A stretch of 64,000 nt of DNA. Source: Siphonodentalium dalli. Taxonomy: Eukaryota > Mollusca > Scaphopoda > Gadilida > Siphonodentaliidae. Positions 1 through 12,719 of this stretch are shown here, piece after piece. A model generated the notes under the pieces. That model was not told the DNA's origin. It worked only from the letters and a program-made list of their open reading frames with translations, and did not search any database. The first letter of the stretch is position 1; the number at the start of each line of letters is the position of its first letter. Where the stretch lies: NCBI GenBank assembly GCA_032622095.1, contig CP136062.1, positions 140,760,351 through 140,824,350 of the forward strand. Direction: 5' to 3'. The position numbers and the translations under genes were made by a program.

Positions 1-540
1 TAATATAAATTTTAGTATCAACAAACTGGGATACTTTTGTCAACGAATTCAGGTCTTGGACACATCAAATTTATGCCCCATAAAGCTTGGAGTGAATAAA
101 TAAAAAAACTTTGAAACAACAGTTGAAACCAGCAGCAAGTGTTACCTCCTGTCTTTGTAGATAATTGTCTGTTATTAGCTGTCTGCTCTCATATATCTAA
201 TGAAGAATAATTGTGATGTTTTTTCTGACATCTTCTAACTTTGCTCGTCAAACATATACAGACTATAACAGTCTGTGCCCGAGGTGGGAAAATTTTATCC
301 CGTAGTGAGGCAGCTATGTTACATTTTCCAAACAAATTCCATGCAACAGTTTGCAGCAATTTCTTTAGTCGTAAATGAGAAATGAAACATGCCATAATAG
401 TCAGTATTAAATGAGGTCGTTGTTTGTGTATAGTTCACACTTGGTGTTATGTGGAGTTTTATATCAACAGATTATAGTAATATTTCCATTAGACACAATC
501 TCCCGCCACACTGTACAGATTATTATAGTCTGTTGTTTCT
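1..540. other. No feature seen
   Basis: AT-rich, presumably intron or intergenic. Confidence 0.6.
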
Positions 541-806
541 TGACCATTCCATGACTGGAGCTTCCTGAAATTTGGCAAAAACCCTGTGCCAATGCATTCT
601 CTGATATATGTGAGTCTCCCATAGGGAGCCTCGCATATATAAGAGAATACATTGGGCTAACAATATTTACATTGACCTTGTAAGTCAGTTCATTCTTTTA
701 TATATGCGAGGCTCCCTATGGGAGACTTGCATATATAAGTAAAGAGAATGCACTGGCACATAATTTTTAATGCTGCACCAGCACAGCTCCCATCATGAAA
801 GGGTTA
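541..806. mobile_element. piggyBac-like hairpin MITE, copy 1
   Basis: Ends resemble TTAACCCTTTCATGA in inverted orientation (left end decayed to TGACCATTCC). Inside are two hairpins with arms like CCAATGCATTCTC..ATATATGCGAG around palindromic centres TCTCCCATAGGGAGC. CCC-type ends plus TTAA targets in other copies fit the piggyBac superfamily. Confidence 0.75.
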
Positions 807-1599
807 CTGGGCGAAGTTAGAAGTTTTAAAATCTAAACCTCTGCAATGACTTTGTTATTTACACAAGAAGCATAACCTGTTTCATTTTCATTTTGAAGGA
901 ACGCTCAGGTTAAAGGTACACCCGTTAGCTCGAGAATGAGGAGCCTTGAGACTGGCATAGGTATACGTCCAGGGCATATTATAATCTGGCCCATTCCCAG
1001 CATGTCTCAGTAGATGCTAATATACTCATATCCCTAATAACAGATTCATGGTAGTTTGGGTTATTAGAACATGCTTGCCATGGAAGGGTGACATTTTTAA
1101 GTCAATCTTTTTTCTAGTTTACACCTTTCTTGAGAAGTATGAGGAAATCATTTTATACCATAATTGCCTGTGATATTGTGTATATAACATCTTTACACCC
1201 AACTGTGGGTATACAGCTTCCTAGCGTGTGTATAAATTTCTACTGTGGGTGTAAATGTTCAAACATAATTTCATGTGTTAAATGTTCATACCCATAGAAG
1301 AACTACATCGTAGTTGGGAAAATATTTGTTATGTTACATTCATTTAAAAATGGAAGTTGTCATAATTTCAGTTAGATATGAGGAACATTGCCTGCATTTC
1401 AATCAAATGTAGCTTGCTAGTATTATATGAACTAGGAAACATATGATTGGTTGTATCAAGTGACTGCCGGCTCAGAAACAGACTGAAGTCATGACGTAAA
1501 TGTTTGCATCACAACGCGTGACAGACATTCCTTGTAGCATCGTGTTTGTGTCTCTCGGTGAATGCGCGGAACAAATCAAAAATGATAATTATGGCATAA
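807..1599. other. No gene; small inverted repeats only
   Basis: ACCCAACTGTGGGT and CTACTGTGGGTGTAAA phrases near 1200-1320 form a weak foldback. Nothing else. Confidence 0.5.
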
Positions 1600-1750
1600 A
1601 TAAAATACACTCATAGTAGCCAAGAGTACAAATTTTTCACCACTTGTGGTATTTTGGTTTTAACCACTCCCCAAAAGGCTCGTGGTTAAAACCACAATTC
1701 CACTCGTGGTGAACATTTGTTATTCTCGGCTACTATGGGTGTATTCTATA
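1600..1750. repeat. Foldback repeat, about 150 bp
   Basis: The arm AATACACTCATAGTAGCC returns as its reverse complement (GGCTACTATGGGTGTATT); the central part holds further CCACTTGTGGT / ACCACGAGTGG palindromes. No coding potential. Confidence 0.7.
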
Positions 1751-2079
1751 TATTGCCCATTCTCAGAATCCCTACCAAGATAGTTCCTTTGTTGTACTCA
1801 CTGTGGATGAACAGAAAACATTATCTGTACACATCTTTGTGGTACTGTAAACCGAGGCAGTGTGCTATTATACTGTCAGTACAGTGGCCGACAACACCCG
1901 TCCACCAGAAAACGATTTTATGAAGTTATAACAACAAACCCATTCAGATTTCAATATTTATGTGTCACTGGTGACAACTGAAAGTATTATAGAGCCCATG
2001 TTTGGTGTGATTTTATGCCGAGACACAGAGAAATAGCTTCACATAGATTCTATTTCTTTTTTAGTTTAGTTTATCTATA

Positions 2080-2320
2080 TCCCCAAATTGGCAGACAACA
2101 CATTGCATAATCAAGGTGACTAATGGGTGAACATCACCAACTTCAACTGGGGAACTTCAATATGATCCTAAATCTCCCATAGCAGTTGAGGCCTAAGCAG
2201 AATGAGGTCCCCAAATGGTGAATTTGGTGATGCTAGCCCACTATGCTGCATAGCATCACTAAATTCACCCTCTGGGGACCTCATTCTGCAAATGACAGAC
2301 AAACTAAACTCAGACTTGGG
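2080..2320. repeat. Partial 'AATGAGGTCC' two-hairpin element
   Basis: GCAGAATGAGGTCCCC at about 2199 and its complement near 2285 flank a palindrome around GATGCTAGCC / GGATAGCATC-like sequence. Homologous to the full copies at 10586-10997 and 26555-27001 but lacks the first hairpin. Confidence 0.7.
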
Positions 2321-2392
2321 TCCGACTTGTTTTCTCTTTCTCTGCCTCGTATTAGAGTACAATGAAAACATGTACAAAGAAATACAGTAAAG

Positions 2393-2589
2393 CTCTAAAT
2401 AATCTACTCCTTAACCACAGCAGAATTATGGGGAACTTTTCAGGATTTAGTCAGAAATATGGCTTGTTGCCATTCATCGGAAAGCTCTCCCCGAGAGCTT
2501 TCCGATGAATGGCAACAAGCCATATTTCCGACTAAATCCTGAAAAGTTACCCATAATTCTGCTGTGGTTAAGAAGTCGATTACTTAGAG
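2393..2589. repeat. Near-perfect palindrome, 197 bp
   Basis: CTCTAAATAATCTACTCCTT at the left returns at the right end with few mismatches; the centre GAGAGCTTTCCGATGAATGG / CCATTCATCGGAAAGCTCTC pairs exactly with almost no loop. Related shorter copy at 11257-11399. Confidence 0.85.
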
Positions 2590-2646
2590 TATTATTGTAC
2601 ATCCGTTCATTCACAGTGTTACTGTATGCAATATAATAACATGCCT

Positions 2647-2813
2647 TTAACCCTTTCATGACAGGAGCTGCGCTGGTGCAGCATTAAATGTCCAATGCCA
2701 GTGCGTTCTCTTATATATGTGAGTCTCCCATAGGGAGCATCGCATTTATAAGAGAATGCATTGGCACAGGGTTTTCACAAAATTTCAGGAAACTCTAGTC
2801 ATGGAAGGGTTAA
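2647..2813. mobile_element. piggyBac-like hairpin MITE, copy 2 (one hairpin)
   Basis: Bounded by TTAACCCTTTCATGA and TCATGGAAGGGTTAA, with TTAA at both ends. One hairpin only, the second having been lost. Confidence 0.85.
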
Positions 2814-4071
2814 CCAGTCGAGAATTAGATATTAGCTGAAAGATTGTTACATAATTCCCATTTAGTGGAATCCATAAGATGTTTCTCTGCATGCACAATA
2901 AAATTTGGGTTGGCATTCATTTGAAATTCAATATAATAAGTGCCTGGCTATTAGCAGAAAATGTTATTTGTACCTGTCTCATTACTCAGTTATTCTTAAT
3001 TAATACATGCTGCAGTGGCTACTGATGTTTTGAGGAAGCGTATCTTATCATATAGATGACACTCGGCTGTCCGTTTGACAGCTTATCAGTGCTTTCTCAG
3101 TGAGTATGGTCAAAAAGGAAAACTGAACACATGTTGACAACTGAAATAAATAAATTGGGACAAGCAGATGGATTTCCATCTTAATTTTATTTTCAATACG
3201 GAACAGCATGATTGAATGAATATAAAGAATGAGATGAAAATGGAGAAAATGCAAGACTGGATCCATTTGAATGAAATGCATACAGATAAGACAGAAAACA
3301 GAAGTATTTAACTGGAGATGTAACATTTTATGCCTAGATTATCTAGTTTGACCAAAAAATTTTAGCAACAAAAATGGTCAAAATCAAGAAAAAATTCTTT
3401 GGGGCGTGGCATTTGAGATTGGGGCGGGCATGTTATAGGAAAAAGGCATCGTTTTATTTGCCTAAGCATGCCAATGATGTATATAATCCTACTATTAACC
3501 TAGTTCAGATTTTAAAACTGGACCCAGTTTCTTAAGAAAGATATCAACATTTGTGATGGTTTTCCACCTTGATATTGACCCAGCCAAGATACGACAAAGG
3601 TTGTGTTTAGCCAGATTTTGCTGTGGCACTGCGTATTCAGATTCCCATGGTTGATTGTGATGCATGACACTCCGTTTAGATACAACCTTTCCCAACCTCG
3701 ATTATCCCTTCAGATTATTTCCTGCTGAATTTTCCAATGAATGTGAAATGTTTTGTATTTTCTATGACTAATACGAGACAGTCTCAGATACCGATTGTCA
3801 AGCTTGATCTGAGTTGAGGGACAACTCAATGTGCCATTCTGATTGTAACATGTCCATTTTGATGAGAAATGATAATTTTTCACACACATTGAAGCAGTGA
3901 CCACTCATACTGATCGAGTGTCTCCATAATTCAGTACATATATGCATAGCTTCTGACGCATTTATTTAGACACTGAAAAATGTCATGATGTGGCAAATGT
4001 TATGACCTTGCTACAGGTGTCTTGTATATCTGAAATATATTTATCCCAGTGGTTTCTGTTGGATCACACAC
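2814..4071. other. No feature seen
   Basis: Short open stretches on both strands, none with family-like composition or splice context. Confidence 0.5.
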
Positions 4072-4311
4072 TTAACCCTTTCATGACGGGAGCTCCTTGG
4101 GTGCAGCATTAAAGATCCTGTGCCAGTGCATTCTCTTATATATGTGAGTCTCCCATAGGGAGCCTCGCATATTTAAGAGAATACTCTGGCTAACAATGTG
4201 AAGGTAAATACTGTTAGGCCAATGCATTCTCTTATATCTGCAAGGCTCCCATTGAGAGAGTCCTTGATCTTTAATTCTGCACCAGTGCAACTCCCGTCAT
4301 TAAAGGGATAA
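4072..4311. mobile_element. piggyBac-like hairpin MITE, copy 3
   Basis: TTAACCCTTTCATGACGG at the left, AAAGGGATAA at the right, two hairpins inside. The second hairpin has lost part of its arm. Confidence 0.8.
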
Positions 4312-4599
4312 CAGTGATTAACTGCTTTTCGTGGCATCTAGCCTGTTTTTGAAATTGTTATTTATAAAAAAAAAATCAGTATGAACACAGTGTGTGCTAT
4401 ATAAATGGAGCATTATTATACAATCACCGTCAATTTATCACTCATACAACATGGACTAATGTGGTGATTATCCATTCACATCAGAATCCACAGGGGCTAT
4501 ATGATCTTAAACATTTTGTTGCATTATCCCTTATGTGAATTATCCAATGCTTTCAATAGATTACACATACACGACACCCAGTTTTCCAGATTGTAGTTT

Positions 4600-4660
4600 T
4601 AATATATATATATATATTGTACTTATATGAAAAAATATATATATTGTACTTATATGAACA
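4600..4660. repeat. TA microsatellite with a 24 bp direct duplication
   Basis: An (AT)n run followed by TTGTACTTATATGAA, repeated immediately. Confidence 0.7.
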
Positions 4661-5372
4661 TATCATATAGTAAACATTATTTGTTTTTCAGACAAAACAA
4701 AACTAAAATAGCTGAGATGATCTTCAATGAGTTATGTAGTTTAAATGTTTTGCTACACATTGGGTGGACATTAGTTACGTTGCCATCACCTTTGTGTGTC
4801 CAGAGCGCTGGTGGAGTATGACCCCTATAGATAATTTGTAAATACAAAATTAGGGATTGTATGCGTGATCAAATGCAATGTACAATAGAGAAACAATATA
4901 TATAATAATATCCCTTGATCTGTCCATGAAAAAAGTCATAACCTCATAAATTTAATTTATAAATTACCACATGTATTTCTTTACAAACATTATGGGATTC
5001 TTCATATAAATTCTGACCTTCACTGATTAGCACAATTTACTACAGGAGTTCGCAGCCAATCAAACACAGATCCTGTGACCAGGTGGTCAGTGTTTTTTCA
5101 TGCAATGACCAACTTTTGTCAACACAATGTGTATATGGCACTCCTCGAAATTGGCCACAGCTAAAAGTAATGTCATGGTAAACACTGTGGCAACATATAG
5201 AATCTAACATGCCACAGCATTACATTTGCCGTGGGACATTCTAGGGGTGATCTGTTTTTGCCGCAGTAAGGCAAAATGTGTCATAAATGTATTTTGGACT
5301 CTGATTTCTCTGAATTTTTAGACAATTGTGGATTTTATATTATATTTCAATGAATTATGTTGATGCATGTGA

Positions 5373-6025
5373 TACAGCTATGCTCTAATTAATCAACCCA
5401 TTTAATGAGGTTGTAGCCCAATATTGACAGCGGTCATACCACCAGCCAACCGCTGTCAAGTGGTATCACCATGAATGGTAGCTGTTGACATGCGGTATCC
5501 ACCGGTAATCTTACCGCAGTAATCTCTTTATAACCACGGTAAACAAAGTAAATTACTGCCGCATTATTTTTTTTTGGGACTGCCGACACCGCATTAATTT
5601 TTCTCATGACCATTTTTCATGAGCGCCGTGCACAGCATTAATACTGTTCTGTTTGATCTAGAAATTTTGAAACACGTGTGAGCAATCGATTTCTGGTGTC
5701 ATTTTCAATCACTAAGTTTTATGGGTATCTTTATTTTCAAGTTAACTATACACAAAACAATATTTCAGTTAATAAATAGTTTAAGGTTTATTAAACTTGC
5801 AATGTTGCTCACTGACTGACATTCGTGATTGCATCATCAATGCAGCGTCACGCAACGCCATAAATGAACAATCTCCGTTGCGGTTAAAATTATGGCTTTA
5901 AAAAAAAATAAAACTTATATAAACATCGCATGAAGAATGCAGTCTAACCGCGTTCGGTCAAGTACTGTGGTAATACCGGTTATCAACCTCTTTAAGGAGG
6001 GTCGATTAATTAGAGCATAGCTGTA
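5373..6025. mobile_element. MITE with 'TACAGCTATGCTCTAATTAA' ends, 653 bp
   Basis: The left end TACAGCTATGCTCTAATTAA is the exact complement of the right end; inner arms also match in part (ATCAACCTCTTTAA versus TTTAATGAGGTTG). No coding region. TA at both outer ends is compatible with a Tc1/mariner-type TA duplication (inference). Confidence 0.75.
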
Positions 6026-7747
6026 AGTTGGTGAGGATTTTAATAGTAACTTTGTCAATTCTATAGATAAGGTAACTCACCCACTAAAAAACCCAGTTGT
6101 CTGGCATTGTCTGTCTAAACAAAATTGACATATTGATTAGAGTAACAAAGATTAGCTTAATTGAACTATACAGTTTAATCACTTTATTCACAATAGTTTT
6201 TCACATGATATTGAAGTTTTATGATTTAAGTTATGCTGTGATATTGTTGTGGTTTGAGCTAAATACAAGAGAGTAGAACCTATCCAGAGTATTATTGTTA
6301 TGAATGACGTTTTAGATTTTGTTGTGTTATTCTTACTCGAAATTGTATTAAGATTTATGATCTAAAATCTATCTGTCAATTTTTTTATTATTTTTTTTTT
6401 ATATTTTTTTTTACATGTTTATTATAATATTATCAGCTGATCCAGAGGGGCACTAACTTCCACTAAGAATTATCCAAATGATATTGAAATCTCCAGAAAA
6501 TATCTGAATATATTTCTTAATATTTGTGCTGGCTATGCTAAACCTCATTTATTGGTCAACAATTTATCAACATTTATTGAGATGAAGAATATCTAAATAT
6601 TTCACAGACACTGACATAGTGGAGTTATCATTGTGCTGTTTCAAGTCCCTCAGTCTTAACATGGACTATTTCTTTTGACACATTTTCTTATGACCTCATC
6701 TATGATTTAGGATCTATTCCTATCTGCAGTCACATGTGGGTGCATCTATTTGCAGCAACTTTTAATTAACGCTTAATTTTTGAATGCCCAGATCACTTTA
6801 TACACAACATATTCCATATTATATACCATTTGGAAGAGGAACCGAAAATATATATATTCCACCAGAACATGGAACAACTGTGGCCTAGGATTGTCCACCA
6901 AGTGGTAGAGATTCTCAGATTCACCCCAAGACTTCACCCGTTATTTACCTCAGAATGCATCATAATTCACAACTAAGAGATAGAGTTATTCCCCTTCCAC
7001 TAAGAATAATAAACTGGCATTACAGACCAGATTAAAATTAAGCACAGAACACACATCGGTACCTTGACAAAAACACCATGTTCACAGTTTATTCGACTGG
7101 ATAAGTTGAAAATATAATGTTTGGGAGATTCCTCTTTCAAATGGTAAATAATATGGAATATGTTGTATATAATGTGATCTGTGATTTGAAAATTAAGTAG
7201 GCCTTTAATGTCAAACACCTTTATAGCCATGACAGTTTAAGGGCTATGTCAGGAGGTGAAACATTTAGATTGATCTACACAGAATACTACTTGATTGTTA
7301 AGCTAGTACACCACATGAAGGAATCTATGCTATCTGAAGACCACACCAAGCATATTATATAACAATACAAATGTCAAAAAAATAGTTTTAGAAGGGAAAT
7401 TTTTGGAAAAGCGCTCTCATGCAGCAAGTATTCAAATTGAGTGGAAATGAATCTGCCATAAAAAGTACATGATCTGAACTAGTAAAAAGCTCGAATAGCA
7501 ATTTCATTGAGTTCAACACTGCTTCAAGAATCTAAACAGAATGTTAGGTATATGATGGAACATCTTGATTGATTTGAATGGAACAGAATGACTAGCTAGT
7601 CGCCCACGGTTATAATGAGCACTTCAGTAAACTGACATATCTTAAAAGTTGCCGCAACCAGACCCATGCGAAACTACTGATGGGTATAAAACCTTAATGT
7701 TAGCTATATAATTATGACATTCATATGTTTGATATATTCCTTACAGG
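6026..7747. other. Presumed intron before the plus-strand exon
   Basis: AT-rich, poly-T tracts at 6380-6410. A short match between 6810 and 7160 (ACAACATATTCCATATTAT and complement) is the only structure seen. Confidence 0.5.
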
Positions 7748-7856
7748 CTGAGAATCTGCATCAAGAATTGCTGAAGAGACGCAAAGAAATGGAGTATCGC
7801 TTCAAGGCCTTCTCTGCTGACCTCACTTCTGGATTCGCGGGGAAAACTACTCACTA
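7748..7856 (+). CDS. Terminal coding exon of an unidentified plus-strand gene
   Basis: Preceded by a good acceptor (TATATTCCTTACAG at 7734-7747) and reading AENLHQELLKRRKEMEYRFK then AFSADLTSGFAGKTTH and TAG. The peptide is charged and heptad-like (a coiled-coil end), and the exon is richer in G+C than its surroundings, as the FAM193 exons are. I do not recognise the family. No earlier exon of this gene could be supported in 1-7740, so the intron must be long or the exon belongs to a gene left of the window. It is convergent with FAM193. No clear AATAAA follows within 500 bp. Confidence 0.65.
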
Positions 7857-8390
7857 GTCCCAGCACAATAAGGAATTTCGTAGTGAAGAAATGTGTATGA
7901 ATGCGTCATTTGGAAATGAGTTGATTGTTACAGGTTTTAGAATGTTAAGGCCAACATAACATGGGTGTATGTTTCATGTAATGAGTAAAAACAAATATTG
8001 GGACAGATGGGCAATTTTTCATTTTATTTTATCATTGGATATCTAATTAACTGGCATAAAAATACATATAAGAGCACATGTGATCAGAAATAGAAAATTT
8101 GAGAATGGCTATATTTTAATAGTTATATGTACAGACAAGTCAGCAAACTGGAGCGAGGATGTTAATGAAAATGTACCACTTTTATGACCACTTGGATATG
8201 GTCGACACTAGAGTATTGCATATCCATTTTATTTTGTCTAATTAGAATAGTTTTGGGTCGTGATTTGCTTGTAACCATGACTCACTTTAGAGGAATGAAA
8301 TAGGGAGAAGTTACCAAGAAGTTACTTCTCTGTCCAGAATCAGTGAAGTGAAAATCAGTAAGCAGACTGCAAGTCATATAATCTGGTTCA
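7857..8390. other. Possible 3' UTR of the plus-strand gene
   Basis: Follows the TAG directly. No AATAAA; AATAAG at 7868 is too close to the stop to be convincing. Confidence 0.4.
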
Positions 8391-8811
8391 TTAAAGGTAC
8401 TCAATCCGATCAGAGGGTCCTATATTACTATTTCTTTGGCTTTGGGGGTAAAACAATATTTGATTCGAGTCAATGCTCAGAGTGATTAGATATTGATTTT
8501 TGAAATCTATTAATTTTCGGATATATAGCCCACAAGTTGGCAGAACACGTGATCAAAACGGATAAATTGCGGGTGTAAGATGGATAACTCTAAAATCAAG
8601 TGGTTATTATTGTTAATAGTAAGCACTTTATTTTAGAGTTATCCATCTTACTCTTATGTGGGCTACATATCCGAAAATAAATAGATTTCAAAAATTGATA
8701 TCTAATCACTCTGAGCTTTTATGGGTTCCTCGACTCGAATCAAATATTTTTTACCCCCAAAGCCAAAGAAATAGTAATATAGGACCCTCTGATCAGATTG
8801 AGTACCTTTAA
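8391..8811. mobile_element. Long foldback element 'TTAAAGGTACTCAATC', copy 1
   Basis: An inverted repeat of about 190 bp per arm, beginning TTAAAGGTACTCAATC and closing with GATTGAGTACCTTTAA. The central loop around 8580-8650 has its own ATGGATAACTCTAAAAT arms. Second copy at 26017-26417. Confidence 0.85.
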
Positions 8812-8891
8812 TCATCCTGTTCACATAATTAACAGGACTGGTATGTGTGGTATGAAATAATAAATTATATTTTATCTTTCTACTCAATTTA

Positions 8892-9423
8892 GTAAACCCT
8901 TTCATGATGGGAGCTGTGCTGGTGCAGCATTAAACATCCTGTAAGTGCATTATCTTTTTTTTGCCTGGCATATATAAGAGTATGCATTGTCTTACATGGT
9001 CAAGGTAACTAGACATTGATGGCTTGGATCCTATGTTCAACATAGGCTGCAAGCCGTCAATGTCACACCATGTTACCGTCAGTCCACCACCATAACGTAT
9101 ATGTTCTGCCTACAGTCTTGGTCATTCATAGAAATTTTACATTTATTCCGAAGAATGATCAGCAGAAAATGTCAAAATATCCTATCGTTCTCACCATAAT
9201 GTTGTTCAACATCAATGACATCATGAAAAGAGCAGGCCAGCCAGAGATGATGAAATGGTTGTTTTTCCCTTATGCTGACGGCTCGAGGTGTAAACAAGGG
9301 ATATGTTGTGTGGCTCTCTGACCATTCAACGACGCGGTTTCTTACTGGAGGTGGAACATAAGACAATGCATTGGCACAGGGTTTTCGCAAAATTTCAGGA
9401 AGTTCCAGTCATGGAAGGGTTAA
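8892..9423. mobile_element. piggyBac-like hairpin MITE, copy 4, with internal insertion
   Basis: Left end degenerate (GTAAACCCTTTCATGA), right end TCATGGAAGGGTTAA. The middle (about 9005-9345) is foreign: it opens with a short palindrome (ACATTGATGGCTT..AAGCCGTCAATGT) and carries an unrelated open stretch of 83 codons that is not gene-like. Confidence 0.7.
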
Positions 9424-10196
9424 GGAGTGTTAAAACATTCCACTGGTGTATTTAGATGCCTATGGCGAATAATCTTGCTCAAAGTAGTTATTTTCATAAA
9501 TTTTATATCCAGATTGACAACACACAATGGCATACTTATATGAATTATCTGCAGTGACTTTGTTGGAACAACCAATGTCATATATTTAAGCGGTGATTAA
9601 TTTTCTGCAACAATAGGACTCATGTTTATAATTTTGTGTATTTTATACATTGTGTTTTCTGAAAAATTTAGATCGATCTGGTTGGCAATAGTTTTTATTT
9701 AGGGGATAAAAATGCTGTCTGGTGTCATTTTGGGACGTTTATTGGTGGGTTTTACAATGTGAAATACAGTTTTACCGGCGATGCGAGAAGTTGGTAAAAC
9801 AAATAGTTTTCATCGGAAAACACAATCATCCCAAAATTACAACAGACAGCAATTTTATCCTCATTCCAATTTACAGACCTAAAAATCATGTTATGGCCAC
9901 AAAAATCTGCAAAAAAAGTGGCTGAACTGGACACGATTGAAGTCCATATCACTTCCTCCGCTCCACAAAGATATAATTCTATATTTCGTATAGAAATAAT
10001 CCCGAGCCATCCAAAGGAATTCATCGACTCAAATTGTATATCATGCCAATTTGACATCGGATATTTGCAAATATTAATAAAAGCAAATATCATGTCCAAG
10101 TTGTGGCAAGTTAGTCCACTACTGACAGGCCTCTGGTATTGCATTGCATTAGTGGTCAAAGGTGTACATGGAACAACAGTTCACTTTTTGCAACGT
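9424..10196. other. Unassigned stretch with overlapping open frames on both strands
   Basis: 9440-9560 is a dispersed repeat (see 58650). Between 9750 and 10190 both strands stay open for over 100 codons. Not recognised; see findings. Confidence 0.4.
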
Positions 10197-10284
10197 CACG
10201 ATGAGAGACTCGCATATATAAGAAAATGCACATGGAACAGGATTTTCGCAAAATTTCAGGAATCTCCAGTCATGGAAGGGTTAA
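10197..10284. mobile_element. piggyBac-like hairpin MITE, copy 5 (right end only)
   Basis: Only the last 90 bp, from GAGACTCGCATATATAAG to CATGGAAGGGTTAA, remain. Confidence 0.75.
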
Positions 10285-10585
10285 TTAGTGAGAAATTAGA
10301 TGTCGGTTTATACACTATATTCAGTTTGTTTGCACTTTCTTTCAAAAGTTAAAATCAACTATGAATTATTTAAACAGTTTTCACTTTCCACTCTACAAAA
10401 TCTGGTGATCACATGAATCTTCTGATAGCTAATATCAACAGAAGCTCAAAGTTTCTAGATCTAAACGTGGTTATTATCATATTAATTATAATGCAAGTTT
10501 ATTTTTGTTGAATTTATCAGATATGTTGCTAAATATATTTTTCATATTTTACTTATATATTCCTCAATTGTGATATTTTGACCAA

Positions 10586-10997
10586 ACCTGCAAATAGTGT
10601 TTCTGTCATTTGCAGAATGAGGTCACTCACACAGCGGGCTAGCATCACAAAAATCGCCCTCTGGGGACCTCATTCTGCTTAGGCCTCATCTTCTGGGAAG
10701 TATCTATAGTCTCAAATTAACATTGTTTTTAGTTACTTTTTCCCTTCCTGAAAGTTTCAATATCCCCTAATTTTCAGAAGATAAAATGCATAATCGAGGT
10801 GTAATGGTTGAACATCACCAACTTCAACAGGGGAAACTCGATCTGATCCTAGGTCTCCCACAGCAGTTGAGGCCTAAGCAGAATGAGGTTCTCAGAGGGT
10901 GAATTTGGTGATGCTAGCCACCTTACGGGATAGCGTCATTAAATTCAACCTCTGGGGACCTCATTCTGCAAATGACAGACACACTATTTGCAGGTTT
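10586..10997. mobile_element. 'AATGAGGTCC' two-hairpin element, full copy
   Basis: Outer arms AAACCTGCAAATAGTGT and ACACTATTTGCAGGTTT are exact complements. Two hairpins, each bounded by GCAGAATGAGGTC / GACCTCATTCTGC, sit at the ends with a unique spacer between. Non-coding. Confidence 0.85.
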
Positions 10998-11256
10998 GAT
11001 TTTGACTGTTAATGTTTTCAAATCTCAATCATTCCGTCCAAGTATTTAAAAATATATTGTTTTGTATAGATATTTATTGAAGATCTTTTTCATACTCACT
11101 GCCGGGGAGGACATATCATTTCTAGAAATTAGCATGCTCTGATAGTTTCCATGGCAGTCAATGTTTGTATCGCATGTTTTCATCATTATTAGTGTCTTAT
11201 ACATTCCCCCTTTCCTCATGATTTAATGACAGTAATAGTGGATATACAGTAATTTC

Positions 11257-11399
11257 CTAAATAATCGACCCCTAAACCACAGCAGAATTATGAGAAATTT
11301 TTCAGGATTTAGTCGGAAATATGGCAACAAGCCATATTTACAGCTAAATCATGAAAAATTTCCCATAATTCTGCTGTGGTTAAGGAGTCAATTATTTAG
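11257..11399. repeat. Palindrome related to 2393-2589
   Basis: CTAAATAATCGACCCC.. to ..ATTATTTAG, with the same CCACAGCAGAATTATG arm but a shorter centre (GGCAACAAGCC). Confidence 0.8.
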
Positions 11400-11751
11400 T
11401 TCTTAACTGTTCATTAACTTAGAGCATTGTTACAATCATTCCCCAATTTTTGGTAAAGCACACAAATTGAGTCCAATATGACTTTTTTATCGGGACCCCA
11501 TGTCGTCATGAAGTAACTCTATTGCAAAATGAACCGGTGGAATTGTGATGCACATGCAGTACTTTGGTGGATTTAGCAGACGTTTCACTTCTGCATTGAT
11601 TTTTTTTTCACTTCCATGTTTACTGTTCCAAATCATGCTTTCTGATGATCATTACAGGCTTGTATGGAGAATCAAGTGCTGAAAAATATAAAAAATAACC
11701 ACAAAAGTTTTATTCTCAAAATTTTCATAAACATAGATGGATAATAAAAAT

Positions 11752-11931
11752 GTCATTATACAATGTTGTGTACAGTATGTGTTTTTCTTGTACTCGTCCA
11801 GGTTGTGGTGAAGTCATATTGGACTCGACACTGCGTGTCTCGTCCAATTAAATTATGACTTTTCACCACAACCTGGACTCGTACAAGAAAAACACATATT
11901 GTACACAACATTGCATAATAACTTTATATTA
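11752..11931. repeat. Palindrome, about 180 bp
   Basis: Arms share GTGTTTTTCTTGTAC and CCAGGTTGTGGTGAA with their complements, around a small centre (GACACTGCGTGTC). Non-coding. Confidence 0.8.
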
Positions 11932-12719
11932 ATAGCATTTATTTTATTGCTTGCACCATGTGTGATTCATGCATAATTATCACCCTCATGATGACCCTCT
12001 TAGCTAGTCGTTCATCAGTCGATATATATTAGCATATGTCGACTTTAATTTCAATCATAGAGTTATTCAAATCAGAGTGGTATACATGTATAGGTGTTTG
12101 ACATTTCATACATCATATTAATGAAATGTTAACCACTTTTTCCTGAAGGTGAAAATTTAATTAAAAATGACTTCCCCACTTTTTTGTTGTGTTGGGTAGA
12201 CTTTTCTCTGGATTCCTAAAATGATGTCTACCTTGTGGTCATCTTATTTTTTTCATAGTATTCTCAAAATTCAACTGGCAAAAGTGATCGTTATCCTATA
12301 ATATTTTTCAGTTTATATCCTGTTTATTCCCATATGTTCAGATTTTCTGCATTAGAAATTTTGTGTCTCAATTATTGAGAGTTATTCTTTATAATAGTAA
12401 CCTTCAACTGTAACAGTTTGGTAGTCATTATATGAGAATATGAGATAGTGAATATTTTAAGTAAGTTAATCTAGGTTTTGTTAAAACTATGCATGATTTG
12501 TAGAGAAAATGTTCATGGAACCTTCCAATAAATCATTTCAATCATATCTTATGTTTTATTTTCTCAACTTGACATCAATGGATCCCTTTTTCAAAAGCTG
12601 TTCTGATGGGGAAGATTTATCAAGTTTCAGTGAAATCCTGTAAACCATTGTTTACATTTCCAGATTAACAAAGAATAATAACTGTATAATGAAAATAGGT
12701 GAACAAGACCATTGGACAC
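11932..12719. other. No feature seen
   Basis: AT-rich intergenic sequence. Confidence 0.5.

Noticed and set aside
541-810. Regularly spaced hairpins as a CRISPR array
   Set aside because: Eukaryotic context; hairpins are inside TTAA-bounded elements dispersed over the window, without spacers.
4627-4821. Plus-strand frame after TTTGTTTTTCAG as an upstream exon of the 7748 gene
   Set aside because: Acceptor plausible, but no convincing donor and the peptide looks random.
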